Below, one piece after another: positions 29,206-38,092 of a DNA stretch of 64,000 nucleotides. The stretch covers positions 186,190 to 250,189 of the forward strand of contig NZ_CP012600.1 in NCBI RefSeq assembly GCF_001278705.1, in the 5' to 3' direction. The notes under the pieces are model-generated. The model was not told the DNA's origin, did no database searches, and saw nothing but the letters and a program-made list of their open reading frames with translations. Numbering within the stretch: the stretch's first letter is position 1; each line of letters opens with the position of its first letter. Made by a program: the position numbers and the translations under genes. The stretch is from Bacillus gobiensis. Lineage in GTDB: Bacteria; Bacillota; Bacilli; Bacillales; Bacillaceae.

Positions 29206-30441
29206 GTGAAAGACAGCTGGATACGTTTACGAGCACATCAACTCGCTGATCAAATGATAGGCTGGCGGCGACACCTGCATCAATACCCTGAATTGAGCTT
29301 TCAAGAATATGAAACGTCCCGTTTTATTGTTGAAGAGCTGAGAAAAATTCCCGGAATGGAAATCGAGACAGGGGTAGGGACAGAGACATCGGTTGTTGCC
29401 ACTATTTCTTCCGGAAGCGGTCCGGTCGTTGCAGTTCGGGCAGATATTGATGCACTGCCTATCATCGAGGAAACGAACCATTCGTATTCCTCTCTTTCAA
29501 CCGGAGTGATGCACGCCTGCGGCCACGATGCCCATGCTGCAATCCTGCTGGCTGTGGCTGCTCTTTTAGGAGAAGCTCGCGAGAAAGGTGAGTTGAATGG
29601 AACGGTAAAGCTTATTTTTCAGCCAGCAGAGGAAGCTGCAGATCATCTGGGTAAAACCGGCGCCCTTTATTTAGTGGAAGCGGGAGTTCTTGACGAAGCG
29701 GAATGTGTGATTGCCTTGCATATGAGTCCTGAGCACCGGGTTGGAGACATTCTCATTCATGATGGATACAGCATGGCCAATGTTGATGTTTTTGAAGCGA
29801 CGATACACGGAACAGGCGGGCATGGTGCGTATCCTCATCTTGGATCTGATCCGATTTGGATGTTGGGTCCTGTATTGCAAGCCATCCATGGAATTGTTGC
29901 GCGACATATTTCTCCGTTAGATCCGGCGGTTATTAGTATCGGAGAAGTAAGAGCGGGGACGGCAAGTAATGTGATTCCTCCGGAAGTATATCTGCAAGGC
30001 ACGATGCGCAGTTATTCACCAGATGTGCGCAAAATCCTTATCGAAAAATTAAGAAAAGCCTTCTCAATCGTGGAAAGCTTTGACGGAACTTATTCACTTT
30101 CAGTAAATAAAGGGGAACCGGCTCTTTATAACAATCCGTCTGTGAATCATGTGATTCGCCAAACTGTTCATCATCTTTATCCAGCAATGAAGCAGCTGGA
30201 TCTGCCGTTTGGCCTCGGAGGAGAAGATTTTTCCCATATGGCTCTGAAGATTCCTGGAGCCATGTTTTTCTTAGGCTGTGCCCTGCAAGACGGAAAACAC
30301 CGGGAATTGCATACCCCTGTCTTTGATATTGATGAAAGCTGTATGCCAATCGGAGCTTCTATCTTAACGCAAACAGCCATGAACATTTTAAATCGGAATT
30401 CAGAAATACAGAACGATACGTCCGGACTAAAAATCGTCTGA
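29206..30441 (+). CDS. M20 family amidohydrolase/deacetylase
   Basis: A 411-residue M20D zinc-type amidohydrolase. Metal and catalytic motifs are visible: RADIDALPI, HACGHDAHAAILLAVA, FQPAEEAADH (Glu pair), and GEDFSHMALKIPG near the end, with a dimerisation domain between. The GTG start follows GAAGGTG. Relatives cleave N-acyl amino acids. Here it most likely removes acetate from N-acetyl-2,4-diaminobutyrate made by DoeA, the job of EutE/DoeB (AstE/AspA family) in proteobacteria, which is absent from the window. It ends the catabolic gene block; the importer follows after 126 bases. Confidence 0.82.
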   Translation: MKDSWIRLRAHQLADQMIGWRRHLHQYPELSFQEYETSRFIVEELRKIPGMEIETGVGTETSVVATISSGSGPVVAVRADIDALPIIEETNHSYSSLSTGVMHACGHDAHAAILLAVAALLGEAREKGELNGTVKLIFQPAEEAADHLGKTGALYLVEAGVLDEAECVIALHMSPEHRVGDILIHDGYSMANVDVFEATIHGTGGHGAYPHLGSDPIWMLGPVLQAIHGIVARHISPLDPAVISIGEVRAGTASNVIPPEVYLQGTMRSYSPDVRKILIEKLRKAFSIVESFDGTYSLSVNKGEPALYNNPSVNHVIRQTVHHLYPAMKQLDLPFGLGGEDFSHMALKIPGAMFFLGCALQDGKHRELHTPVFDIDESCMPIGASILTQTAMNILNRNSEIQNDTSGLKIV

Positions 30442-30567
30442 ACCTATGTAAAAAAGAGCCACCGTTATGATACATCGGGACATGGCTTTGCCGAAATCAT
30501 CCTCCAGGAAATAATCGAAAGTCGACTACATTAAACTATCAAACTAAATATGTGAGGAGAGAAAAAA

Positions 30568-31458
30568 ATGAAAAAATGGCTGTCAGGTCTTATCATTGGA
30601 TTCTTATGCATTGGATTATTTGGATGTTCTTCTTCAGCTTCATCGAATGGTTCAGCAAGCGGCGGAGAATCAACATTAGAAAAAGCAAAAAAAGCAGGAT
30701 CGGTGACGGTTGGATTTGCCAATGAAACGCCATATGCGTACCAAACTCCCGATGGAAAATTAACCGGGGAAGCAGTTGAAGTCGCCCGGGCTGTTCTCAA
30801 AAACTTGGGGATTGACGAAATGAAAGGCGTATTGACAGAATTCGGCTCATTAATTCCAGGATTGAATGCCAATCGGTTCGATATCATTACTGCCGGCATG
30901 TATATAACCCCCGAGCGATGTAAGCAAGTCGACTTTGCAAATCCAGAGTACAGCATTGGCGAAGCGATCGCAGTGAAAAAGGGAAATCCGCTTAACATTA
31001 AAAACTATGACGATATTAAAAACAACAAAGATATAAAAGTCGCCGTCATGAGCGGAGCCATTCAAAGCGATTACTTAACAAAATACGGAATTGACAAAGG
31101 CCAAATTCAATTTGTATCAGATAATCCGAGCGCCATTTCCGCCTTGCAATCAGGAAGGGCAGATGTCATTGAAATGACAGGGCCTTCTCTTCAATCCGTA
31201 TTAGATGCGGCAAAGGATGGCAGCATCGAACGTGTCATGGATTTTGAACAGCCTGTGATTGACGGGCAAAGTGTGCGCGGTTATGGAGCGAGCGTATTCC
31301 GTAAAGCAGACTCAGATTTCCGTGAAGCATTTAACCAAGAGCTCGAAAAAATGAAAGAATCAGGCGAGCTTCTGGAAATATTAAAAAAATTCGGTTTTAC
31401 GGAGCAAGAGCTTCCTGGAGATAAAACAGCTGAAGCACTATGCAGTCCATCAAGTTAA
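30568..31458 (+). CDS. ehuB: EhuB-like ectoine/hydroxyectoine-binding lipoprotein
   Basis: A 296-residue family-3 solute-binding lipoprotein. The signal peptide ends in the lipobox LFGC (Cys20). The mature part has VTVGFANETPYAYQTPDGKLTG, GLNANRFDIITAGMYITPERC and KQVDFANPEY, the pattern of EhuB, which binds ectoines at submicromolar levels in Sinorhizobium. Its place before two permeases and an ATPase, and after doeA and eutC, supports ectoine as ligand over an amino acid. The C-terminus (EALCSPSS) contains an unpaired Cys, which is unusual. Confidence 0.85.
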   Translation: MKKWLSGLIIGFLCIGLFGCSSSASSNGSASGGESTLEKAKKAGSVTVGFANETPYAYQTPDGKLTGEAVEVARAVLKNLGIDEMKGVLTEFGSLIPGLNANRFDIITAGMYITPERCKQVDFANPEYSIGEAIAVKKGNPLNIKNYDDIKNNKDIKVAVMSGAIQSDYLTKYGIDKGQIQFVSDNPSAISALQSGRADVIEMTGPSLQSVLDAAKDGSIERVMDFEQPVIDGQSVRGYGASVFRKADSDFREAFNQELEKMKESGELLEILKKFGFTEQELPGDKTAEALCSPSS

Positions 31459-31490
31459 CAAAAAAACAAATATGAAAGCGGGGAAGAAAA

Positions 31491-32141
31491 ATGTATTCGA
31501 TCCCGGATTTAGCTAAGCCGCTTTTAAGTGGAGCTGCCGTCACATTGCAAGTCATGATTTATTCTGCTGTTCTTGCTGCGATTCTCGCATTTTTATTCGG
31601 ATTTATGAAGCTATCACAAGTAAAGCTTTTGAAAATCATTTCCGGGATTTATATTGAAATATTCCGCGGAACCTCATTATTGATTCAATTATTCTGGCTT
31701 TACTTCGCGCTGCCAATGTTTGGAGTTCAGCTATCGGCTATGGCAGCGGGGGTTTTAGCCCTCGGTCTTAATTACGGTGCATATGGTGCAGAAGTTGTTC
31801 GCGGTTCGATTTTGGCCGTGCCCAAGGGGCAAACGGAAGCGACGATTGCCTTAAATATGGAGCCCGCACAAAGGATGAGACTTGTTATTTTGCCTCAAGC
31901 AATTATGCTTATGATCCCTTCGTTTGGAAACCTGTTAATTGAACTGCTTAAAGGAACGGCGCTTGTTTCACTCGTTACCTTGTCCGATTTGACATTTCAA
32001 GCGATGTCATTACGAACGACAACGATGCAAACAACAGAAATTTTCACGTTGCTATTACTGTTTTACTTTATTATTGCGTATCCAATCACATTGGGAGTTC
32101 GGTGGTTTGAGAAAAGGCTGTCGGCAAGGAGGGTGTCGTAA
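31491..32141 (+). CDS. ehuC: EhuC-like ABC permease
   Basis: A 216-residue inner-membrane permease of the polar-amino-acid (HisMQ) type with about five helices. It has the family start LLSGAAVTLQVMIYSAVLAA, EIFRGTSLLIQLFWLYF, and the EAA loop around EATIALNMEPAQRMRLVILPQ, which contacts the ATPase. It should form the channel with EhuD. Its stop overlaps the ehuD start by one base (TAATG). Confidence 0.85.
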   Translation: MYSIPDLAKPLLSGAAVTLQVMIYSAVLAAILAFLFGFMKLSQVKLLKIISGIYIEIFRGTSLLIQLFWLYFALPMFGVQLSAMAAGVLALGLNYGAYGAEVVRGSILAVPKGQTEATIALNMEPAQRMRLVILPQAIMLMIPSFGNLLIELLKGTALVSLVTLSDLTFQAMSLRTTTMQTTEIFTLLLLFYFIIAYPITLGVRWFEKRLSARRVS

Positions 32142-32806
32142 TGTGGGATTGGAGTTATGCGATATCGATCGTGCCCCAGCTGATCGATGCGATGTGGATG
32201 ACGATTGCTGCCACCGTTGCGGGCTTTATTACGGCCGCAATCCTTGGGCTGCTATGGGCCGTCTGCAGAAGGTCATCCTTTAAGCCTCTTGTCTTTCTCG
32301 TTACTTGCATCGTCGATTTTGTGAGAAACACTCCGCTTTTGGTGCAATTGTTCTTTATATTTTATGTGTTTCCCGAATACGGGGTATCACTGAGCCCGTT
32401 TGCTGCAGGAGTCATTGGGCTTGGATTGCATTACAGCACCTATTTGGCAGAGGTATTCCGCTCAGGCATCGAATCGATTCCAAAAGGGCAATGGGAAGCT
32501 GGTGAAGCGTTAAATTTTTCAAAGCCGAAGCTGTGGCTGCGAATCATTCTGCCGCAATCTATCGCTCCTATCATTCCGGTACTTGGCAACTATTTCATCG
32601 TAATGTTCAAGGAAACTCCGCTCTTATCCGCCATCACATTGGTAGAGATGATGCAAACGGCAAAAATCATCGGTTCTGGATCATTTCGATATTTAGAAGC
32701 TTTTACGCTTGTAGGTCTTATCTTTTTGCTGTTAAGCTACCCTGCTTCTCTTCTTGTTCGATACGTTGAAGGAAAAACGAACGCAAAATTGGGAAGGGCT
32801 GCATAA
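32141..32806 (+). CDS. ehuD: EhuD-like ABC permease
   Basis: A 221-residue HisMQ-type permease: MWMTIAATVAGFITAAILGL, DFVRNTPLLVQLFFIFYVFP, and the EAA loop GEALNFSKPKLWLRIILPQS. It pairs with EhuC in the heteromeric membrane domain. Translation is coupled to ehuC by the TAATG overlap, and ehuA follows after about 30 bases. Confidence 0.85.
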   Translation: MWDWSYAISIVPQLIDAMWMTIAATVAGFITAAILGLLWAVCRRSSFKPLVFLVTCIVDFVRNTPLLVQLFFIFYVFPEYGVSLSPFAAGVIGLGLHYSTYLAEVFRSGIESIPKGQWEAGEALNFSKPKLWLRIILPQSIAPIIPVLGNYFIVMFKETPLLSAITLVEMMQTAKIIGSGSFRYLEAFTLVGLIFLLLSYPASLLVRYVEGKTNAKLGRAA

Positions 32807-32835
32807 ATAACAATTTGAAAGGGAAGGTGATCGGA

Positions 32836-33657
32836 TTGGCTCATGTACGACGAAGTAAAAACGATAAACCAATTGTTCAATATCGAAATATTAAAAAGTC
32901 GTTTGGCGAAGTGCAAATTTTAAACGGAGTGGACCTTGACCTATATCCCGGAGAAAAAGTCGCTGTTATAGGACCCAGCGGCTCAGGAAAAACCACGCTT
33001 GCACGCATGCTAATGACCCTTGAAGAACCTTCTGGCGGAACGATTGAAGTAGAGGGAGAAAGCTTGTGGCACAAAGAAGTGAACGGCTCAATCGCTCCTG
33101 CTGATAAAAAACATTTTCGAAAGGTACGCGGCAAAATCGGTATGGTTTTTCAGCAGTACAATCTATTTCCGCACATGACCATTTTACGGAATGTGATGGA
33201 AGCGCCTGTCCATGTATTAAAGATACCAAAAGAGGAAGCGAAAAATCGGGCGATCGAGATGTTAACAAAAGTAGGGCTCGCCAATAAACTGGATGCGTAT
33301 CCGGCCCAGCTATCCGGGGGCCAGCAGCAGCGTGTGGCGATTGCCAGAGCATGTGTAATGAAGCCGAAAATCATGCTGTTTGACGAAGTAACGGCAGCAC
33401 TTGACCCGGAGCTTGTCGGTGAAGTGCTGCAGGTCATCAAAAATATTGCGGACGACGGCAGCGTGTCAATGATGATCATAACTCACGAGATGGACTTTGC
33501 TTACGAGGTAGCAGATCGCGTAGTATTTATGGCAGACGGCCAAATCGTTGAACAAGCCCCGCCAAAACAATTATTCTCTAATCCAACCCATCAACGGACA
33601 AAAGACTTTTTAAGCCGTTTCCTGAATAAAAATTCGTTTACGGCAAATATTCTTTAA
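32836..33657 (+). CDS. ehuA: EhuA-like ABC ATPase
   Basis: A 273-residue ATPase of the polar-amino-acid type: Walker [11 protein letters not shown]-loop [12 protein letters not shown], signature [14 protein letters not shown], Walker [15 protein letters not shown] and H-loop ITHEMDFA. It powers import by EhuBCD. The TTG at 32836 lies 6 bases after AAGGGAAGGTG and gives a natural N-terminus; a TTG seven codons earlier overlaps that site and is less likely. A strong terminator ends the transcript after it. Confidence 0.85.
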   Translation: MAHVRRSKNDKPIVQYRNIKKSFGEVQILNGVDLDLYPGEKVAVIGPSGSGKTTLARMLMTLEEPSGGTIEVEGESLWHKEVNGSIAPADKKHFRKVRGKIGMVFQQYNLFPHMTILRNVMEAPVHVLKIPKEEAKNRAIEMLTKVGLANKLDAYPAQLSGGQQQRVAIARACVMKPKIMLFDEVTAALDPELVGEVLQVIKNIADDGSVSMMIITHEMDFAYEVADRVVFMADGQIVEQAPPKQLFSNPTHQRTKDFLSRFLNKNSFTANIL

Positions 33658-33663
33658 TCGAAG

Positions 33664-33702
33664 CTTCCTTAGCTGGTACCTTTGCTGGCTGAGGAAGTTT
33701 TT
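33664..33702 (+). terminator. Terminator after ehuA
   Basis: CTTCCTTAGC pairs with GCTGAGGAAG around a 14-base loop, followed by five T. It marks the end of the ectoine cluster. Confidence 0.8.
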
Positions 33703-33810
33703 GGTTTGGATTAAATTAGTGCTCGGAGAAATCACTAGGACAGTAGAACTATTTTCGAAATGCTTTTCTCTCTTTTCTTGAAAACAGTTTACGAATGATC
33801 TAATATTTAA

Positions 33811-33825
33811 ACTACATAATGTAGT
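33811..33825. promoter_or_regulatory. Upstream palindromic operator of the DoxX gene
   Basis: ACTACAT-A-ATGTAGT, 7-bp arms. It shares its core with the larger palindrome at 33855-33879; the centres are 49 bases apart. Confidence 0.65.
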
Positions 33826-33854
33826 GTACTAGGTTCTCAAAATTTTTTTACACT

Positions 33855-33879
33855 TAAACACTACATAATGTAGTGTTTA
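33855..33879. promoter_or_regulatory. Large palindromic operator of the DoxX gene
   Basis: TAAACACTACAT and ATGTAGTGTTTA are perfect 12-bp arms around a single A. It lies 21 bases before the DoxX start, where a bound MarR- or HxlR-type repressor would block transcription or translation start. No such regulator gene is adjacent. Confidence 0.75.
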
Positions 33880-33900
33880 TAAAGAAAGGAGTCAAATCAA

Positions 33901-34311
33901 ATGCAAAGAAATCATGAAATCGGAACATTCTTATTGAGACTTATGCTCGGTATCACATTTTTTGCACACGGCATGAGTAAATTCCAGGGAGGGATTGAAA
34001 ATACAGCCGGATTCTTTGCAAGCTTAGGCATTCCGGGATTTATGGCGTATGTAGTTGCAATAATCGAGTTGATTGGCGGAATTGCTATGGTTGCAGGCAT
34101 TGGAACAAGAATCGTATCCGCGCTGTTTGCAGTGATCTTGATTGTCGCTACGCTGCTAGTGAAGCTGCCAGATGGTTTCTTAGGAGGCTATGAATTGGAT
34201 ATCGTTTTACTGGTTGTTTCCCTGCACCTTGCTTTAAACGGAAGTGCTCTATACTCTGTAGATTCCAAGCTGCCGTTTTTGAAGAAGAAAAAACATAGTA
34301 TAAATGCTTAA
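33901..34311 (+). CDS. DoxX family membrane protein
   Basis: A 136-residue membrane protein with four helices. RLMLGITFFAHGMSKFQGG and AYVVAIIELIGGIAMVAGIGTR are typical of DoxX/YphA-like proteins (CatD and MhqP in B. subtilis). Relatives are induced by quinones, electrophiles or thiol stress. The palindromic double operator upstream fits such repressor control. It is a single-gene unit with a strong terminator. Confidence 0.85.
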   Translation: MQRNHEIGTFLLRLMLGITFFAHGMSKFQGGIENTAGFFASLGIPGFMAYVVAIIELIGGIAMVAGIGTRIVSALFAVILIVATLLVKLPDGFLGGYELDIVLLVVSLHLALNGSALYSVDSKLPFLKKKKHSINA

Positions 34312-34324
34312 ACTTTAGAAATTG

Positions 34325-34371
34325 ATACACTGATCTCTGCACTTACGTAAGTGCAAAGATCAGTGTATTTT
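34325..34371 (+). terminator. Terminator after the DoxX gene
   Basis: ATACACTGATCT-C-TGCACTTAC pairs with GTAAGTGCA-A-AGATCAGTGTAT, an almost perfect 22-bp stem with no free loop, followed by T-rich DNA. Confidence 0.75.
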
Positions 34372-34518
34372 ATTATTTTAAACAATCTAAAAAAATAGAA
34401 TAATCAAAAAATTAATTGACATAATGGATGAGTTGGAGTAACTTTAAAAAAAGAAGGATATAAAACAAATTATTTTTAATATGAAGCAAATACTTCATTA
34501 TTGTGTGGAGGAAAGTTA

Positions 34519-35373
34519 ATGAGTGTGAAAAACTTAATCATTTCAAAGATACAATCATCGAATAAGCCTATTACAAAATCTCAAAAGCTAGTTGCGGATT
34601 TCATGATAAAAAATGTTGAGAAATCTACTTATATGACTGCTAATCAAATTGGGACAGAAGCAGGAGTAAGCGAAACTACTGTTATCCGCTTTGCTCTGTC
34701 TTTAGGTTATAAAAGTTTCTCGGATTTGCAGGAGGATTTTAGAGAAAGAATTATTACCGATCAAACAGTCAAAAGATTTCAACAAGCAAATAAGGAAATG
34801 GGAGAAAAAGATACAATCGCAAGCAGTTTTCATTTAGATAGTGAAAACCTGAATAAAACATATGAACAAATAAACCGAGAGTCATTTGGAAAAGCTGTTG
34901 ATTTAATCTGTCAGGCAAACAAAACGTGTGTCATCGGATTTCGCTCATCTTCTACCGACGCCAATTACCTGGGATTCTCTTTACATGCGATGTTGGGAAA
35001 TGTATCAACAATTACTTCAACAGGAATGGAATTTGAAGACTGTCTTCGAAATTCTGATGAAGAAACAGTCATTATTGCAATTAGTTTTTCAAGGTATACG
35101 GCATTTGTGGTGGAAGCCATTCAGTATTTAAAAAAAGAGAAAAACTGTAAGGTTATTACGATTACAGATGGTATCCATTCACCGCTTATTGCTTTCAGCG
35201 ATGAAGTTTTTATTGTGGAAGTTCGTTCATTCACTCCAATCAACTCTCATGTTGCTTCGATTGCATTATGCAATTCTTTTATTTCTTCTATCGGTCAAAA
35301 ACAAACACATAGGATTGAGAACAATTTAAATAGCTTAGAGGATTATTTAAGAAAAATAAACATTTTTTATTAA
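34519..35373 (+). CDS. RpiR/MurR-family regulator
   Basis: A 284-residue regulator with an N-terminal HTH_6 (TANQIGTEAGVSETTVIRFA, ~residues 35-57) and a C-terminal SIS domain (~125-265, VIGFRSSSTDANYLGFSL). SIS domains usually bind sugar phosphates, but some relatives respond to amino acids. It is 22 bases upstream of a glutamate-type symporter and an amino-acid oxidase, so it probably controls their use. The ATG at 34519 follows GGAGG. Confidence 0.85.
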   Translation: MSVKNLIISKIQSSNKPITKSQKLVADFMIKNVEKSTYMTANQIGTEAGVSETTVIRFALSLGYKSFSDLQEDFRERIITDQTVKRFQQANKEMGEKDTIASSFHLDSENLNKTYEQINRESFGKAVDLICQANKTCVIGFRSSSTDANYLGFSLHAMLGNVSTITSTGMEFEDCLRNSDEETVIIAISFSRYTAFVVEAIQYLKKEKNCKVITITDGIHSPLIAFSDEVFIVEVRSFTPINSHVASIALCNSFISSIGQKQTHRIENNLNSLEDYLRKINIFY

Positions 35374-35395
35374 ATGTTAATAAAGGAGAGAGCCC

Positions 35396-36796
35396 ATGAT
35401 TCCAAATACACCAATTGATTCAATTACGCTTAGTGCAATGCTGTTTTATCTTGCAGTTTTAGGGGCACTGCTTGCAGTTGGGGTTTTTCTTAGAATGAAG
35501 ATTTCATTATTAAAGAAGTTTTTTATTCCCGCTTCACTTTTAGCTGGTTTTATTGGCTTAATCTTAGGTCCTGATGGAGCAAAACTTCTTACAAGTGAGA
35601 TGGTAAGCTCATGGGGGAGTTTGGCTGGTATCTTAATTACTTTTGTATTTGCACCGATGCTGATTGGAATCAAAATGAAGGATTCAAAAGGTGCAAAGAA
35701 ACATTTTGCCCCGCAGCTGTTTTATCATTACATGGGGAATATGATTCAATATTTTCTTCCTGTTTTTATTACGATCACTATATTGGTCCCTCTATTTGGT
35801 GTGAATGAATTATTTGCAACGTTAATAGAGGTTGGCTGGTCAGGGGGGCATGGCACTGCAGCAGGGATGGGTGAAGTATACAGCAGCTTTCAATGGGAAG
35901 AAGGAGGAACTCTCGGGTTAACATCTGCCACAATTGGTCTTGTCGTTTCATTTATCGGTGGAATCATAATAATTAATTACTCAGTAAAAAAGGGATATAC
36001 ATCAGTCTTAAAAAACCGAAATCAGATGAAACAAAAAAATGAAGAAGATATTTCAGAAGAGAAGAGAGAGCCCGGATCTTACACTACAATCAGCGGGGAT
36101 GTCGTTGATGGATTTGCGTTTCACGCTGCATTACTCTTGATCGCTGTATTGCTGGGCTGGTTTATGCAGAAAATCTTAGAAACTTTTATACCTGGCCTTC
36201 CATTATTTCCAATGGCAATGATTGGGGGAGGAATATTAAACCTAGTAATATCCAAAACTAGTTACTATAAATTAATTGATGTGCGAACGTTTCAAAGGAT
36301 ACAAGGGATTAGCTTGGAGTTTTTGATTGTGGGGGCAGTGGCTTCCATTAAGATTCCTGTTGTTGTAGAATACGCCCTTCCGTTATTCGTTATGTCTGTG
36401 CTCATGTTGTTATCAATGCTTTGGTTTTTCTTTTACATGGGGCCGAGAATGTTTAAAGAAGATTGGTTTGAAAATTCGATTGTCATTTTTGGTACATTAA
36501 CAGGAGTTGCCGCTATAGGTTTGATGCTTCTTCGCACGGTGGATCCGGAAGGGAAAACGGGTGCTATGGCTGCTTATGGCTTGAAAGCTCCTTTGTTTAG
36601 CCCATTTTTAGGGGGAGGGTTAATTACTTCTATTTTTCCAATAATGCTGATTTCATATGGCCCCTTTTGGGTTGGAGGAATCACTTTGATGATTTTCCTT
36701 GTTTTATTTTTTGTTGCCAAATCGACCGGCGTTTATAGAAAAAAGAAATCCCCGAAGAAAAATGATTATTCTGAAGGTGTTTCCAGTACGAACTAA
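35396..36796 (+). CDS. gltS: GltS-type sodium/glutamate symporter family protein
   Basis: A 466-residue membrane protein with 10-12 helices in two halves. SLLAGFIGLILGP, EVGWSGGHGTAAGMG and GVAAIGLMLLRTVDPE are typical of the ESS (GltS) family, which imports glutamate with sodium. The charged stretch at residues ~205-230 lies in the cytosolic loop between halves. It lies between the RpiR regulator and an FAD amino-acid oxidase, which suggests uptake of an amino acid to be oxidised; D-amino acids are possible. Confidence 0.8.
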   Translation: MIPNTPIDSITLSAMLFYLAVLGALLAVGVFLRMKISLLKKFFIPASLLAGFIGLILGPDGAKLLTSEMVSSWGSLAGILITFVFAPMLIGIKMKDSKGAKKHFAPQLFYHYMGNMIQYFLPVFITITILVPLFGVNELFATLIEVGWSGGHGTAAGMGEVYSSFQWEEGGTLGLTSATIGLVVSFIGGIIIINYSVKKGYTSVLKNRNQMKQKNEEDISEEKREPGSYTTISGDVVDGFAFHAALLLIAVLLGWFMQKILETFIPGLPLFPMAMIGGGILNLVISKTSYYKLIDVRTFQRIQGISLEFLIVGAVASIKIPVVVEYALPLFVMSVLMLLSMLWFFFYMGPRMFKEDWFENSIVIFGTLTGVAAIGLMLLRTVDPEGKTGAMAAYGLKAPLFSPFLGGGLITSIFPIMLISYGPFWVGGITLMIFLVLFFVAKSTGVYRKKKSPKKNDYSEGVSSTN

Positions 36797-36826
36797 CAAC
36801 TTGACGAACAAAAAGGAATGAAGCGA

Positions 36827-37987
36827 ATGATTTATGACGTAATCGTGATTGGCGGAGGTGTGATAGGGACATCAATTGCCTATCAAGCAGCTAAAAAAGG
36901 AAAAAAGATAATTATCATTGAAAAAGGAAGTATCGCCAATACAGGCGGGGCTTCCGCAGCTTCGGCAGGAGGGCTTAGAGAAAACGACCGTGATCCTCGT
37001 GAAATGCCTCTCGCGCAAGCAAGCCTTACCATGTGGGCTGACTTGGAAAGTGAATTGGATGCCGATTTAGAGTATGTTAATTCAGGACAGCTGATGCTTT
37101 TTGACGAGTCAATCACTGACAATCAAATTATGGAGATTGCTGAGAGAAACAAGAAATTTCACATAGATTATCATCAGTTAGATAGAGAAAATCTTTTACA
37201 AAAAGTACCGGCATTATCCACAGAATTTCAAAGAGGAATTTTTTATAAGAATGGAGGCCATGCCAATCCGTTATTAGCAACTATTGCGTTCGCCGAAGCT
37301 GCCAGAAGATTAGGAGTAAAAATTCAAAGAGGAACGACTGTGAAAAAAATCATGCTGACTCCAGGAGAAAAGAGTGTCACAGGTGTATTGACGGATAAAG
37401 GAGATTTTTATGCAGAAGTAGTTGTAAATGCTGCAGGAGCATGGGCTTCTAAAATTCATGAAACGGTAGGTACACCATTGCCAATTGCCGCCAGAGCTCC
37501 TCAAATGTCAGCAACTCTTCCAGCTCCTCAATTTCTAGGCCCGGTAATCAGTATATTAGGGAGAAAACTTAGCTTAAAACAAACGATTGACGGGCGGCTC
37601 CGGGCAGGCGGCGGATATTCAAGCAACCCTGGAAATGATGAATTTTCAGCAACTTTTTCAAAAGAAAGCCTGGACAGTCAAAGACAGCAAATTCTTTCAG
37701 TTTTACCAAAAGCTTTGGATAGTCCAGTAGATTATACTTACTATGGGATAGAGGCTGAATGTGAGGACGGTGTTCCTATTTTAGGAGCATTCCCGAATAT
37801 TGGAGGATATTTTTTAGCTACTGGTTTTAGCGGACATGGATTTACGCTTGCACCGGGCATCGGGGTTGCGATGTCGGAATTAATATCGGGTTCAACTTCA
37901 TCTATTTCAATTAACGGGCTTGGCTTCGAACGCTTTTTAGACGCTTCCCATGCTCAGGCTTTTGAGGGAAGAATTTATCCTGGATAA
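36827..37987 (+). CDS. FAD-dependent amino-acid oxidase/dehydrogenase (DadA/ThiO type)
   Basis: A 386-residue DAO-family flavoprotein. The N-terminal dinucleotide motif is DVIVIGGGVIGTSIAYQAAKKG, and the closing FAD motif is NIGGYFLATGFSGHGFTLAPG. It should oxidise an amino acid (glycine, a D-amino acid or sarcosine-like substrate) to an imine. With GltS and the RpiR regulator it forms a three-gene utilisation unit. The ATG at 36827 has AAAGGA 9 bases upstream; the ATG three codons earlier touches the RBS. Confidence 0.82.
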   Translation: MIYDVIVIGGGVIGTSIAYQAAKKGKKIIIIEKGSIANTGGASAASAGGLRENDRDPREMPLAQASLTMWADLESELDADLEYVNSGQLMLFDESITDNQIMEIAERNKKFHIDYHQLDRENLLQKVPALSTEFQRGIFYKNGGHANPLLATIAFAEAARRLGVKIQRGTTVKKIMLTPGEKSVTGVLTDKGDFYAEVVVNAAGAWASKIHETVGTPLPIAARAPQMSATLPAPQFLGPVISILGRKLSLKQTIDGRLRAGGGYSSNPGNDEFSATFSKESLDSQRQQILSVLPKALDSPVDYTYYGIEAECEDGVPILGAFPNIGGYFLATGFSGHGFTLAPGIGVAMSELISGSTSSISINGLGFERFLDASHAQAFEGRIYPG

Positions 37988-38005
37988 TTGCAATTTGGCT
38001 TTAGT

Positions 38006-38053
38006 AAAAGTTCATTTTTAAGCAAATCAGATTGCTTAAAAATGAACTTTTTT
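38006..38053 (+). terminator. Terminator after the oxidase gene
   Basis: A perfect 20-bp stem (AAAAGTTCATTTTTAAGCAA with its complement) with a 6-base loop, followed by T. It works for both strands, as nsrR converges from the right. Confidence 0.95.
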
Positions 38054-38092
38054 GTACATGTTAACTATAAAACTGATAAATTGTTTAAAATC

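Noticed and set aside
29206..30441. Calling the M20 amidohydrolase EutE/DoeB
   Set aside because: EutE/DoeB belongs to the AstE/AspA family. This protein has M20D motifs, so only an analogous role can be proposed.
30531..30998. 155-codon minus-strand open frame
   Set aside because: Shadow of ehuB in the opposite strand; the sense frame has a lipobox, RBS and full family similarity.
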